Assembly (NCBI RefSeq): GCF_905171775.1
Contig: NC_053491.1
Span: 222,928,486-222,992,485 of the forward strand
Source of the DNA: Rana temporaria
Lineage: Eukaryota > Chordata > Amphibia > Anura > Ranidae
Direction of reading: 5' to 3'
Length of the DNA stretch: 64,000 bases
Shown: one piece after another, positions 55,901 to 57,505 of the stretch
Layout: each line of letters begins with the position of its first letter
Position numbering within the stretch: position 1 is the stretch's first letter
Program-made: the position numbers and the translations under genes
The notes under the pieces: model-generated
What the model saw: only the letters and a program-made list of their open reading frames with translations
Database searches by the model: none
What the model was told of the DNA's origin: nothing

Positions 55901-57088
55901 GGTCATGAAGGGTGTGTGGGGGGGGGGGCATGGTAAACCTTCCAGAGCCGAAGTTGTTAAACCATTCCCCACACATTCTTAACCCTTCTACTGTCTTCCG
56001 GCCCACCCTGTCATGTGTCTTTTATCCTATGTGCTCAGGGCAGCCCTTGTAATAAATATATAGGGGCAGATCCACAGAGCGAGTACGCCGGTGTATCTAC
56101 TGATACGCCGGCGTACTTTCAAATTTCCCACGTCGTATCGTTGTTTTGAATCCTCAAAACAAGATACGACGGCTTCTGGGTTAGATCCGACAGGTGTACG
56201 TCTTCGTACGCCTTCGGATCTAAGATGCATTTCTTCGGCGTCCGCTGGGTGGCGTTCACGTTGTTTTCAGCGTCGGGTATGCAAATTAGCTATTTCCGAC
56301 GATCCACGAACGTACGAGCGGCCGTCGCATTTTTTTACGGCGTCTCTAGTCGGCTTTTTCCGGCGTATAGTTAAAGCTGGTATTTCGTTGCGTATAGTTA
56401 GACTTGCTATGTTAAGTATGGCCGTCGTTCCCGCGTTTAATTTGAATTTTTTTTTTTGTTTGCGTAAGTCATCCGTGAATCGGGATGGACGTAATTCACG
56501 TCTATGTTAAAAAAAATTACGTCCTTGCGACGTAATTTAGCGCAATGCACGGTGGGAAATTTAGGGACATCGCATGCGCAGTTCATTCGGCGCGGGGACG
56601 CACTTCATTTAAATGAAACACGCCCCCTAATCGCCGATTTGAATTCCGCGCCCTTACGCCGCCAGAGATAGACTACGCCGCCGTAACTTACGGCGCAAAT
56701 TCTTTGGGGATTCGAACCTGCCAAAAGTAAGTTATAGCGGCGTAGCGTATCTCACATACGCTGCGCCCATCTATTTGTATGTGGATCTGCCCCATAGTGG
56801 TCTATAGTGCATTTTGATTTACAGTACATCAGTGGAGCTACACAAGCACTTGGAGTAAACATATATAAACTCTGAAACTAGGCAGCTAGTTATATTTGAA
56901 TTCAGAACAGTGTTGCAATGTATCAGAGGTAACCATCATGCCTAACTTAATTATACACATATTTTGAGTTACATAGAGAAACGCATATTACCTTGGCGTA
57001 GACACAGCTGTCTGATAACCTCGTAAAGGGGCAATATTTATCACACAGTGGACACATAGTAATATTTGTGGCTTCACAGATTTCTCTG
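5037..57088 (-). CDS. ANO4: Anoctamin-4 (TMEM16D) gene, eleven internal exons
   Basis: Anoctamins are ten-helix membrane proteins that act as Ca2+-activated lipid scramblases or ion channels. The exons, in transcript order on the minus strand, are 57088-56992, 51643-51583, 49945-49863, 46526-46386, 45096-44932, 44587-44551, 28163-28052, 15902-15845, 15711-15614, 15086-14944 and 5189-5037. All junctions are AG/GT and all phases join, giving about 1148 nt or 382 codons without a stop. The coding order follows the family: Cys-rich loop, TM2 (FMAVWATVFLEFWKRR), acidic cytosolic loop, TM3, TM4, TM5, TM6 (WNNFMELG), TM7 (EYLEMILQFG) and TM8 (NNIIEIRLDAYKF). The Ca2+ ligands expected in TM6-TM8 are kept. 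Variable segments such as RRLRQEHG and GAYLRIINKWRLEE fit ANO4 better than ANO3 as I remember them. The start codon, N-terminal domain, TM9-TM10 and stop lie outside the window. Confidence 0.93.
5297..5656. mobile_element. TTAA-flanked MITE
   Basis: Ends TTAAAGAGGAAGTAAACC and GGTTTACAACCACTTTAA. The interior has the palindrome CATACTAGCTCATTATG. The same family occurs at 10071-10431, which shares the TACTAGCTCATTATGA core. Confidence 0.7.
5691..5978. mobile_element. Short non-autonomous hAT element
   Basis: Inverted termini CAGGGGTGGACTGAC and GTCAGTCCGCCCCTG are flanked by the perfect 8-bp duplication CCCTCAGG (5683-5690 and 5979-5986). Both the TIR style and the duplication length fit hAT. 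Non-coding. Confidence 0.85.
6408..7059. mobile_element. Harbinger-type MITE (GGGGCAGATCCACA family)
   Basis: Starts GGGGCAGATCCACAAAG and ends GAATCTGCCCC. It shares termini and internal CGTCGTTTGCGTAAGTCGTT segments with the elements at 9272 and 56063, and terminal sequence with the autonomous Harbinger at 18666-24313. The flanks here do not show a clean 3-bp duplication. Confidence 0.75.
7190..7809. mobile_element. TTAA-flanked MITE (CCTCCTGGCGGTAT family)
   Basis: Ends TTAACCCTCCTGGCGGTATT and CATACCGCCAGGGAGGTTAA. The interior is AT-rich and has no coding capacity. The TTAA duplication suggests a Kolobok/piggyBac-type source. Confidence 0.75.
8280..8595. mobile_element. Truncated TTAA-type MITE
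   Basis: The right end GGGTGAACCCCCGCTTTAA and internal AGGAACGCCCACTCCCGCGG resemble the element at 6-536. A hairpin around 8300-8422 has arms carrying GCGCATACTGCGCGTCACGA. A matching left terminus is not recognisable. Confidence 0.55.
8596..9268. other. ANO4 intron, nothing recognised
   Basis: Intronic DNA without recognisable repeats, element ends or coding exons. Confidence 0.5.
9272..9948. mobile_element. Harbinger-type MITE with ATA duplication
   Basis: Starts GGGGCAGATCCACAAAG and ends GTGGATCTGCCCC, with ATA directly on both sides (9269-9271 and 9949-9951). It is closely related to the elements at 6408 and 56063. Confidence 0.85.
10071..10431. mobile_element. TTAA-flanked MITE
   Basis: Starts TTAAAGTGGTTGTATACCCC and ends GGGTATACAACCGCTTTAA. 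It contains a short (AT)n run and the TACTAGCTCATTATGA core shared with 5297-5656. Non-coding. Confidence 0.75.
10432..11632. other. ANO4 intron with degenerate duplicated segment
   Basis: No gene seen. Around 10900-11150 a segment of roughly 150 bp appears twice in diverged form, with shared CTCTGCACAGC and TACACCAGCC motifs. The rest is unassigned intron. Confidence 0.4.
11636..12039. mobile_element. MITE with TAA duplication
   Basis: Left end GGCCACTTTCACACTGAGGC and right end CCAGTGTGAAAGTGCCA, with TAA on both sides (11633-11635, 12040-12042). The flanking trinucleotide fits the Harbinger type. No coding capacity. Confidence 0.65.
12540..12895. repeat. Three tandem copies of a ~130-bp unit
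   Basis: Diverged direct repeats share CCTAATAAAGCTG, a GTACAATAT-like motif, AATAATACA and AAAACTGCC-like blocks at about 130-bp spacing. It could be a small local duplication in the intron. No coding signal. Confidence 0.6.
12896..14103. other. ANO4 intron, nothing recognised
   Basis: Intron sequence with no recognised exon, element terminus or tandem repeat. Confidence 0.5.
14107..14375. mobile_element. Harbinger-type MITE with TTA duplication
   Basis: Termini GGCCTCGTACACACGACCGA and TCGGTCGTGTGTACGAGGCC are flanked by TTA on both sides. The interior carries inverted CTCGACGAG motifs. It belongs to the same family as 18124-18539 and 51008-51276. Confidence 0.8.
14944..15086 (-). CDS. 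ANO4: ANO4 exon: TM6-TM7 loop and start of TM7
   Basis: The 143-nt exon encodes LIQNWWTRRRLRQEHGAHGK, then FPQWEKDYNLQPINAYGLFE and EYLEM. The Glu residues of EYLEM match the TM7 Ca2+ ligands. The acceptor is TAATCTAG and the donor GTAAGT. The terminal A is completed by TT in the next exon to form Ile. Confidence 0.94.
15299..15500. repeat. ~31-bp tandem repeat in ANO4 intron
   Basis: Five to six imperfect units containing CAGGGTTCAGGGGTGC and TATGTACAGAGT. They lie in the short intron between the exons at 15614 and 15086. Confidence 0.75.
15614..15711 (-). CDS. ANO4: ANO4 exon: TM6
   Basis: The 98-nt exon encodes CHPSGCLIDLCMQMGIIMAL and then KQTWNNFMELGYP. The Asn and Glu of WNNFMELG correspond to the TM6 Ca2+-binding Asn and Glu of TMEM16A. 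The donor is GTAAGT after TACCC, and the next exon supplies G to complete Pro. Confidence 0.94.
15845..15902 (-). CDS. ANO4: ANO4 exon: TM5-TM6 loop
   Basis: The 58-nt exon encodes FTGRPGAYLRIINKWRLEE after one base completing Arg. RFxGxPG is a hallmark of the family. The acceptor is TTAAAG and the donor GTTAGT. It continues into Cys-His-Pro in the next exon. Confidence 0.93.
15903..18120. other. ANO4 intron, left part of 12-kb intron
   Basis: No exon seen. A GC-richer block at about 16335-16690 has the look of a non-autonomous repeat, with the inverted motifs AGAAATCTCCAGGG and AGAGATTTCCAGGG near its ends, but I cannot assign a family. AT-rich (AAT)n-like DNA lies at 17290-17350. Confidence 0.4.
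18124..18539. mobile_element. Harbinger-type MITE with internal tandem duplication
   Basis: Termini GCCTCGTACAAACGACCGAG and TTGGTCGTGTGTACGAGGCC mark the same family as 14107-14375. A 148-bp segment beginning TCCTCGTCGAGTTCC at 18171 is repeated directly from 18319, with one or two base differences. The left end is imperfect. Confidence 0.75.
19256..19400. repeat. 76-bp duplication in Harbinger 5' region
   Basis: TTTGTATTTGACTTTGTAGT occurs at 19264 and again at 19340, within GT/TTTTG-rich DNA upstream of the MYB-like start codon. It is probably a simple replication-slippage duplication. Confidence 0.65.
19431..20770 (+). CDS. Harbinger MYB/SANT-like DNA-binding protein
   Basis: The gene is read as 19431-19827 joined to 19938-20770, giving 409 residues. 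The intron starts GTAAGG and ends TTCCACAG, and its phase restores the frame as Arg-Pro-Asp-Asp-Gln. I chose the start at MAPKRRKLNF because it opens the conserved domain, and earlier codons lie in T/G-rich leader. Residues about 5-95 look like the MYB/SANT-like domain of Harbinger accessory proteins (FSHVEKQILARYI, GIKKKINDLRSMVRNKVAK). In this superfamily that protein binds the transposase and brings it to the DNA ends and nucleus. An acidic stretch, PEAP/PEAT repeats, and a C-terminal half with VQDNTRAVQENTR-type heptads, probably coiled coil, follow. No stop or frameshift is seen. Confidence 0.85.
20148..20239 (+). repeat. 12-bp coding repeat (LEAP/PEAP/PEAT)
   Basis: About seven to eight units of 12 bp such as CCAGAGGCTCCC encode alternating PEAP and PEAT tetrapeptides in the MYB-like protein. 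The length is always a multiple of three, so expansion keeps the frame. Confidence 0.85.
20771..20900 (+). repeat. Short direct repeats after MYB-like stop
   Basis: A unit close to 35 bp with CTCCCTCCCCTGCTCCCCCC and CAATGAAGATA spans the stop codon and recurs twice downstream. Then comes GTGGCCGTGCCC in tandem. The stop falls within the first unit, so array length could change the C-terminus. Confidence 0.6.
21225..22405 (+). pseudogene. LINE reverse transcriptase, C-terminal part
   Basis: One open frame of about 390 residues lacks the N-terminal endonuclease. Motif A is LLDLSAAFDTVDH, motif B is CGVPQGSPLSSVLFNIYL, and motif C is the active-site YADDTQLYF. The C-terminal segment (GERRFAFQGPRLWNALP) is the usual end of L2/CR1 proteins. 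The frame is uninterrupted to the stop, so the insertion is young. However, without a start region or promoter it is a dead 5'-truncated copy. Confidence 0.85.
21225..22487 (+). mobile_element. 5'-truncated L2/CR1-type LINE nested in Harbinger
   Basis: The element starts inside the reverse transcriptase and ends in a short CATTCATTCAC tail after GCGCTTTATAAG, in the manner of L2/CR1 LINEs, which lack poly(A). The endonuclease half is missing. It divides the Harbinger element between its two genes, and similar TGACATAA-type repeat sequence lies on both sides, so the insertion was probably into that repeat. Exact junctions are not certain. Confidence 0.75.
22490..22705. repeat. ~45-60-bp tandem repeat in Harbinger
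   Basis: About four units contain CATTGTCACATAATTCATGT, GTGCGTTTGCAGTG and AAACAAATAAT. The array lies between the LINE and the transposase stop codon. The last two full units are nearly identical. Confidence 0.75.
22717..23926 (-). CDS. Harbinger DDE transposase (HARBI1-like)
   Basis: The gene is read on the minus strand as 23926-23191 joined to 23090-22717, giving 369 residues, or 360 from the second Met (MPGPSM). The intron runs from GTGAGT to TTCCAG and restores Gly-Asp-Ser-Gly. This is close to the usual size of about 350 residues. The N-terminus is Arg-rich, followed by a helical DNA-binding region. The DDE catalytic residues are visible: Asp in TIGAIDCTHV, Asp in FPGSCHDSYIF, and Glu in RAVVERTFGLLKSRF. 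The CCILHNFA motif is also present. The family cuts and pastes DNA at TWA-like sites with the help of the MYB-like partner encoded upstream. The frame is intact, with no stops. Confidence 0.92.
24314..24881. other. ANO4 intron, nothing firm
   Basis: No coding signal. AGTTTAGTCTCACTTTAA at about 24690 resembles the right end of a TTAA-type MITE, but I cannot find its left end. Confidence 0.4.
24885..25608. mobile_element. Harbinger-type MITE with ATT duplication
   Basis: Starts GGGGTAGATTCAGGTAG and ends CTACCTAAATCCACCCC, with ATT on both sides (24882-24884, 25609-25611). It shares GGCCGCTAGGTGGCGTT and GTCGTTTGCGTA interior motifs with the 6408/9272/56063 family, so it is a related subfamily with changed ends. 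Confidence 0.82.
25612..26315. other. ANO4 intron, nothing recognised
   Basis: AT-rich intronic DNA with no recognised feature. Confidence 0.5.
26316..26530. mobile_element. Fragment of CCACTTAAGGACC MITE family
   Basis: Starts AACCACTTAAGGACCAGTAC and then follows the left part of the full element at 48282-49266. The right end is absent, so it is a truncated copy. Confidence 0.6.
26686..27272. mobile_element. Non-autonomous hAT element
   Basis: Ends CAGTGGCGTATCTAG and CTAGATATGCCTCTG are inverted. The flanks CATTTAGC (26678-26685) and CATTTAGG (27273-27280) match at 7 of 8 positions, as expected of an old hAT duplication. No transposase is visible. Confidence 0.75.
27281..28051. other. 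ANO4 intron flanking exon at 28052
   Basis: No element ends or tandem repeats recognised. The sequence immediately left of 28052 starts with the exon's GTAAGG donor on the minus strand. Confidence 0.5.
28052..28163 (-). CDS. ANO4: ANO4 exon: loop and TM5
   Basis: The 112-nt exon encodes QPRTESEWENSFTLKMFLFQ, then FVNLNSSTFYIAFFLG and the first two bases of Arg. This is the re-entry into TM5. The acceptor is CCCACAG and the donor GTAAGG. Despite its position between very large repeat-filled introns, the frame is clean. Confidence 0.94.
28345..29413. repeat. 29-bp minisatellite, about 1.1 kb
   Basis: About 36 imperfect direct units of TACTGACCTCTGTACACTGC followed by CCTACATAC. Units vary mainly at CTCT/CCCT and AT/GC positions. 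It lies in the 16.4-kb ANO4 intron, about 180 bp upstream of the exon at 28052-28163 in transcript terms. Confidence 0.92.
29646..29659. repeat. Left 14-bp target duplication of composite PLE
   Basis: CATTACCCTTTTAG here is repeated exactly at 41775-41788. Everything between belongs to PLE-derived sequence or a nested insert, so the pair marks a single insertion. Confidence 0.88.
30019..30093 (-). ncRNA. Hammerhead-like motif in PLE copy A
   Basis: Inverted copy of the motif described at 35661-35728. It shows TTGACAA, a long stem-loop, then GGAAACGCGTC. The core differs from the CTGANGA consensus, so self-cleavage is doubtful. Confidence 0.45.
30300..30960 (-). repeat. AT-rich 3' region of PLE copy A
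   Basis: The minus strand carries (TTTTTA)n, (TA)n and a T-run next to the ORF2 stop. The same tract follows ORF2 in copies B (34772-35450) and C (40335-40980), but with different repeat numbers. Phe-rich ORFs here are repeat artefacts. Confidence 0.8.
30964..32783 (-). pseudogene. PLE copy A: truncated RT and GIY-YIG endonuclease
   Basis: The reading starts at VIQDRADYISEAERLL, equivalent to codon positions near 38510 of copy C, so ORF1 and the RT N-terminus are missing. RT motifs A (DVSSLYTSIPH) and C (RFIDDIIIIW) are present. A single-base deletion near 31792, compared with copy C, shifts the frame after GQFCRL, and the endonuclease part continues in another frame as 31746-30964. A 6-bp in-frame deletion (Leu-Pro) is also seen near 32700. 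This copy cannot make a full protein. Confidence 0.9.
33257..34592. mobile_element. Near-perfect palindromic insert in PLE copy B
   Basis: ACCATAACAAATC (13 bp) occurs at 33244-33256 and 34593-34605, and only once at the matching place in copy C, so this is a true insertion. The arms of about 620 bp (about 33335-33953 and 33965-34592) are almost identical inverted copies. One difference is seen, near 33777/34145. About 77 extra bases lie at the left end. Each arm carries GACGAAACGCGTC and GACGTCATCACG motifs like those in PLE terminal regions, so it is probably two head-to-head copies of another PLE family's end. It has no coding capacity. Confidence 0.85.
33934..33998. ncRNA. Hammerhead-like motifs at palindrome centre
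   Basis: On each strand, reading outward from the centre, TTGAGAATGTCC is followed by AATA and GGACGAAACGCGTC. GTCC/GGAC would form helix II, and GAAAC plus CGCGTC matches the hammerhead 3' core. The CTGANGA core is changed at two positions, so cleavage is unlikely. Confidence 0.4.
34772..36254 (+). repeat. PLE pseudo-LTR, 5' copy shared by B and C
   Basis: The segment contains the AT-rich tract, TTGGCGCGTTATGTATGCAT, the hammerhead-like motif, an AATAAATAGCTGTACAG stretch and the final CTTTATTGTACTTAATTGTC. It is repeated after the copy C stop at 40335-41774 with very few substitutions and only repeat-number differences in the AT tract. It probably holds the PLE promoter, but I see no decisive core promoter signal. 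Confidence 0.8.
35661..35728 (+). ncRNA. Hammerhead-like motif in 5' pseudo-LTR
   Basis: CTTGACAAAG is followed by GTGCGCGCTGTG, a loop, CACAGCACATGCAC and then GGAAACGCGTC. The two middle blocks pair as an extended helix II. GAAAC plus GCGTC matches the hammerhead 3' core. PLEs are known to carry minimal hammerhead ribozymes in this region. TTGACAA departs from CTGANGA at two core positions, so it may be a decayed or altered ribozyme. Confidence 0.5.
36706..37995 (+). CDS. PLE copy C ORF1 (N-terminal protein region)
   Basis: The first ATG of the open frame is at 36706 (MDFLSELESQKYN), giving 429 residues. The N-terminal half is helical, with WWDRYFLQKYLDNRITPRGL and a following Trp/Leu-rich region. 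It resembles the N-terminal extension of PLE proteins in amphibians as I remember them. The second half is low-complexity Pro/Ser/Thr/Lys-rich and probably disordered. The function of this part is not established. Its frame stops at 37995, after overlapping the ORF2 frame by 268 nt, and the conserved basic segment before the RT lies in the ORF2 frame. This suggests one polyprotein read through a -1 shift, or a one-base indel in this copy. Confidence 0.7.
   Translation: MDFLSELESQKYNILDTLYSHLPTTLFLSDVTLSKNIRYKLCGYFKKLERTIHSTNSQWWDRYFLQKYLDNRITPRGLRVLKNCSFLGENDAKEWNSLAEFCTTKWIDILIKHRTAKFEQLQNAVISLCSLIIDTGHTVPSSWQDILKKNTKKLEGDLIYNKLGKFRRDIKDYTSNRVFSWMDKQSNTITQASQQHPAQALPQLRSPPNTTLCSQQPPPLMSLNLKHPIHSTHHFKSTPNIKPIPPKTLSSKKHSGTKSSQNQLIAKLGSFYNRDQAKYLERKRTSKTDGDNDQSCHMIMGSPNPNDPISTDPPLNAPSSTNNTVPNIPCFETSSIPSTCDSIPSMTNARMVSGGKKHPTVSLPRPVSPFLGARPSPASKSKRKFSEEVAEGAVTNTEEKLPKYPKRSKSTTCPNTTSPQVKLPYSIED
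37728..40334 (+). CDS. PLE copy C ORF2: RT plus GIY-YIG endonuclease
   Basis: The frame is open from just after a TGA at 37725 to the stop at 40332-40334, about 868 codons, but it contains no ATG before the conserved region. It therefore probably depends on ORF1. It opens with a basic stretch (KKVFRRGCRGGSNKHRGE), then KIYNLSKHNLTTGETSLLNR. RT motifs follow: A LDVSSLYTSIPH, B TGTAMGANFAPSYANLAMG, C GRFIDDIIIIWD, and D LIFLDLELYH. The Cys motif CKKPTCKTC precedes the endonuclease. GIY-YIG core residues are in VIYALHCPCELLYVGRT, with Arg and His in LRQRFGEHR and Glu in CERETFW. PLEs use these activities for target-primed integration. No internal stop is seen, so the copy may be recent. Confidence 0.92.
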   Translation, partial: FHPQHDKCTDGFWWKKTPNRLSSSARFSFFRGTPLSGLKKQKKVFRRGCRGGSNKHRGEITQISQTVKIYNLSKHNLTTGETSLLNRGLNFAPSNKPDPFTLFKDLNRFVRNLTLKRFFLMKDSKNRVTEDISSLVGLLDTSSNSVDIDFDLDLIDQLEVLTQHDPDNTLDLFTQHLHSSPPIIHTTLKPISNFYPYHSKGPHLTTFYNMVFSDIKKMCTNPSRQPSHLGYLSTEENGALLSLSKNDSIIIKTADKGGGIVIQDRADYISEAERLLNDVSTYKKLSQDPLPQFRTIKDELVKTATRDNIISKKEASFMIKEFYNTPYFYHIPKIHKNTTHPPGRPIIAAMDTLTSGLSKYIDHYLQPLAQGLRSYIRDGSHLLESLKTYVWEKNYTWMSLDVSSLYTSIPHEFGLAATYHFLAENPYMSNAQAKFIMDCTQFCLTHNYFLFNENFYLQTTGTAMGANFAPSYANLAMGLWEDRYIWSNNPHSRHLIYYGRFIDDIIIIWDGDTEETRTFVDHCNNNPHGLSFTFVHDHNKLIFLDLELYHYNGKIEARTHFKPTAGNSLLHYKSCHHKKWIDNIPKGQFCRLKRNCTQHKDYEDQSVFMKKKLLDKKYPASLVNQAYNYYHDPKPPTTVQKTVPIQQTRFITKFHTSHKDMEAILKRHWPILLEDVHLKTILPEVPTTTYRRATSIKNKIAPSKLKKTPTQEFIPMISILGMYQCKKPTCKTCKFVEHGQKSFCSKGKTYTFKEFYNCGSEFVIYALHCPCELLYVGRTIRPLRQRFGEHRRKVEGGRDKHSVPRHFLEHHNKSTDGLRVWIIEQIPNKLTEAERFHRLCERETFWIYTLDALRPGGLNEELEVSTIL
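37770..37776 (+). promoter_or_regulatory. Candidate -1 frameshift site A-AAA-AAA
   Basis: Seven A residues are in ORF1 phase A-AAA-AAA, a slippery heptamer pattern. Shifting back one base here enters exactly the ORF2 frame (next codons ACA CCC AAC), which is open from 37728. An alternative is that this copy lost or gained one A in the run. No pseudoknot was tested. Confidence 0.45.
40335..41774 (+). repeat. PLE pseudo-LTR, 3' copy
   Basis: Direct repeat of 34772-36254 after the copy C stop. It is nearly identical except for shorter (TTTTTA)n and (TA)n tracts and single changes such as GAGAGGCAT for GACAGGCAT. It ends at CTTTATTGTACTTAATTGT(C), followed at once by the 14-bp duplication. Confidence 0.85.
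41188..41254 (+). ncRNA. Hammerhead-like motif in 3' pseudo-LTR
   Basis: Second direct copy of the motif at 35661-35728, with the same TTGACAA and GGAAACGCGTC ends. Its identity with the other copies shows that the core changes are in the element, not in one insertion. Confidence 0.45.
41775..41788. repeat. Right 14-bp target duplication of composite PLE
   Basis: CATTACCCTTTTAG, identical to 29646-29659. ANO4 intron resumes after it. Confidence 0.88.
42087..43891 (+). pseudogene. L1 ORF2 C-terminal fragment
   Basis: An open frame of about 600 residues starts at LLFALLIEPLAQKIRADPK, inside the RT. The endonuclease and the first RT motifs are missing. Motif C is LCLYADDILLFLS. The thumb and C-terminal domain follow, including the Cys/His motif in CFRDCSGTGTYIHIWWSC. 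It ends in the stop after MMPW. The frame is intact, so the insertion is fairly recent. However, the element is dead through 5' truncation, and the Lys run before it is just the translated A-tract. Confidence 0.88.
44360..44365 (+). terminator. L1 polyadenylation signal
   Basis: AATAAA lies about 15 bases before the A tail of the L1 copy. Confidence 0.75.
44551..44587 (-). CDS. ANO4: ANO4 micro-exon: end of TM4
   Basis: The 37-nt exon encodes LYEKVALILTNL plus one G. The acceptor is TTTTGCAG and the donor GTAAGT. The extra G joins AA from the next exon to give Glu (E-Q-P-R-T). It lies next to the largest intron of the window, 16.4 kb, which is about three quarters PLE insertion. Confidence 0.9.
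44932..45096 (-). CDS. ANO4: ANO4 exon: TM3 and TM4
   Basis: The 165-nt exon (55 codons) encodes ICVVIAAVFGIVIYRVVTVS, then the loop AAFKWALIRNNSQ, then the TM4 segment TGTAVCINFCIIMLLNV. The acceptor is TTTTTAG and the donor GTAAGA. It joins in phase 0 to LYEKVA in the next exon. Confidence 0.93.
45097..46385. other. ANO4 intron, unassigned
   Basis: Intron between two ANO4 exons. A GC-rich patch at 45640-45900 with AACACGGCGTGCCACAG may be part of an old repeat, but I find no paired ends. Confidence 0.4.
46386..46526 (-). CDS. ANO4: ANO4 exon: cytosolic loop into TM3
   Basis: The 141-nt exon (47 codons, phase 0 at both ends) encodes EEIRPQFEAKYSKKERLNPI, continues through SGKPEPYQAF, and ends SASGIFFM, the beginning of TM3. 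The acceptor is ACAG. The donor is GTTTGT, a weaker but usable GT site. Confidence 0.92.
46527..47856. other. ANO4 intron, nothing recognised
   Basis: AT-rich intron without recognised element ends, tandem repeats or coding exons. Confidence 0.45.
47857..48221. mobile_element. TTAA-flanked MITE
   Basis: Starts TTAAAGTGGGACTTC and ends GTCGTATTCACTTTAA. The terminal repeats are imperfect but share AAAGTG and the TTAA flanks. Non-coding. Confidence 0.55.
48282..49266. mobile_element. CCACTTAAGGACC MITE, full length
   Basis: Starts TTAACCACTTAAGGACCC and ends GGGTCTTAAGTGGTTAA. A GC-rich left half is followed by an AT-rich right half with repeated AAAAATATT motifs. Truncated or diverged relatives lie at 26316 and 55010. 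No coding capacity. Confidence 0.8.
49267..49862. other. Intron with right end of a TTAA-type MITE
   Basis: GGGATGGAACTCAGCTTTAA at about 49785-49804 looks like the right end of a family related to 1075-1550. The left end is not found. It lies within 60 bp of an ANO4 donor site. Confidence 0.4.
49863..49945 (-). CDS. ANO4: ANO4 exon: end of TM2 and acidic loop
   Basis: The 83-nt exon encodes TVFLEFWKRRRAVIAYDWDL and then IDWEEEE. It covers the TM2 exit and the start of the cytosolic loop. The acceptor is TTTTAG and the donor GTAAAA. The next exon opens with Glu-Glu, extending the acidic run. Confidence 0.93.
50533..50580 (+). ncRNA. Hammerhead-like motif
   Basis: CCTGACAATGCCACG, a short loop, GGGTGGCGATACGCGTGG. 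GCCAC/GTGGC can pair as helix II. The core has CTGACAA for CTGANGA and GATA for GAAA, so it is likely a decayed ribozyme. Confidence 0.45.
51008..51276. mobile_element. Harbinger-type MITE with TCA duplication
   Basis: Starts GGCCCCGTACACACGACCGA and ends GGACGTGTGTACGGGGCC, with TCA on both sides. The interior has inverted CTCGGCGAGG-like motifs. Same family as 14107-14375. Nested in the PLE fragment. Confidence 0.8.
51583..51643 (-). CDS. ANO4: ANO4 exon: TM2, first part
   Basis: The 61-nt exon encodes VTHLFDNGATVFFAVFMAVW plus one base. The acceptor is TTTTAG and the donor GTAAGT. The last G combines with CA from the next exon to make Ala. This is the start of TM2 in anoctamins. Confidence 0.92.
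51781..52862. mobile_element. Tc1/mariner-type non-autonomous element
   Basis: Inverted termini of more than 100 bp start CAGTATTTCACAAAAGTGAG and end TCACTTCTGTGAGAAACTG, with TA on both sides. AAGTGAGTAC occurs twice near the left end and is mirrored near the right. A transposase frame is not seen. Confidence 0.78.
53200..53835 (+). mobile_element. CR1/L2-type LINE 3' end
   Basis: Two frames encode the C-terminus of a LINE protein: LPLYKTLVQLHLEYAVQFWA-like sequence at 53280-53340, then RAARMWNSLPQAVVSAGGFD up to a stop at 53749. The 3' tail is CTATGTAACTATGTAACT, short repeats in place of poly(A). A frameshift near 53340-53430 shows decay. Confidence 0.75.
54370..54733. mobile_element. 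TTAA-flanked palindromic MITE
   Basis: Starts TTAAAGGGTTTGTAAGGGTT and ends CCTTTACAACCCCTTTAA. The arms of about 160 bp are inverted around 54545 and share CTGAATTTCTCACTTCCTGT. Non-coding. Confidence 0.8.
55010..55965. mobile_element. Diverged relative of CCACTTAAGGACC MITE
   Basis: The order of motifs follows 48282-49266: a CCTGTACGTGATC-like left part, then GCGCAAACCAATCAATATTC and ATAGCGCAAAAAATAAAAA near the right. The ends are eroded, so the limits are approximate. Confidence 0.55.
56063..56793. mobile_element. Harbinger-type MITE with ATA duplication
   Basis: Starts GGGGCAGATCCACAGAG and ends GTGGATCTGCCCC, flanked by ATA on both sides (56060-56062, 56794-56796). Same family as 6408 and 9272. 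It lies just downstream of an ANO4 exon in transcript terms. Confidence 0.85.
56992..57088 (-). CDS. ANO4: ANO4 exon: Cys-rich loop before TM2
   Basis: This is the most 5' exon visible. It encodes EICEATNITMCPLCDKYCP followed by a LSDSCVYAK end, the conserved CPLC-containing extracellular loop between TM1 and TM2. The donor after AAG is GTAATA. Two AG acceptors lie 3 nt apart (NAGNAG type), so the exon may start at 57088 or 57085, and both keep the frame. The exon ends in phase 0 and joins the next exon at Val-Thr-His. Confidence 0.9.
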
Positions 57089-57505
57089 CTGTAACACATA
57101 AAAGAGGACACCAAAGACATTTTTATACATTCCACACAGGGTAAAAAAAGTAAATACAATTTTTAGGCAGATAAAATTGACTTGGTATTCCAATACAAAA
57201 TGTTTTATTGCAAAGCCAGCTTTATATAATTTATTTATAAACAGCGTTAAATATGAATATGTTATATAATTTATTTTTAATATATTTAAACTCTCCCATC
57301 CATCCATGTCTCCAATGCTTTATAGTGCTGAGAAAATACTTTGAAAAACACCCACTAGCATTTCTGGCTGTAGCTATCTTGGGTAAGGGCAGATGATTCA
57401 TGTAGCATTTATTTCCTAGGGTCCATCCGCCCTTAGCTCAAGTATGCAGGCAGGAGGTTGTGCTTAGCTGTGAAAACCCCCCCTCCCATGAATACTTCTG
57501 GGATG

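Noticed and set aside
56947..57159. A 70-residue standalone Cys-rich peptide gene
   Set aside because: The Cys-rich part is an ANO4 exon. The rest runs into intron on both sides of the splice signals.
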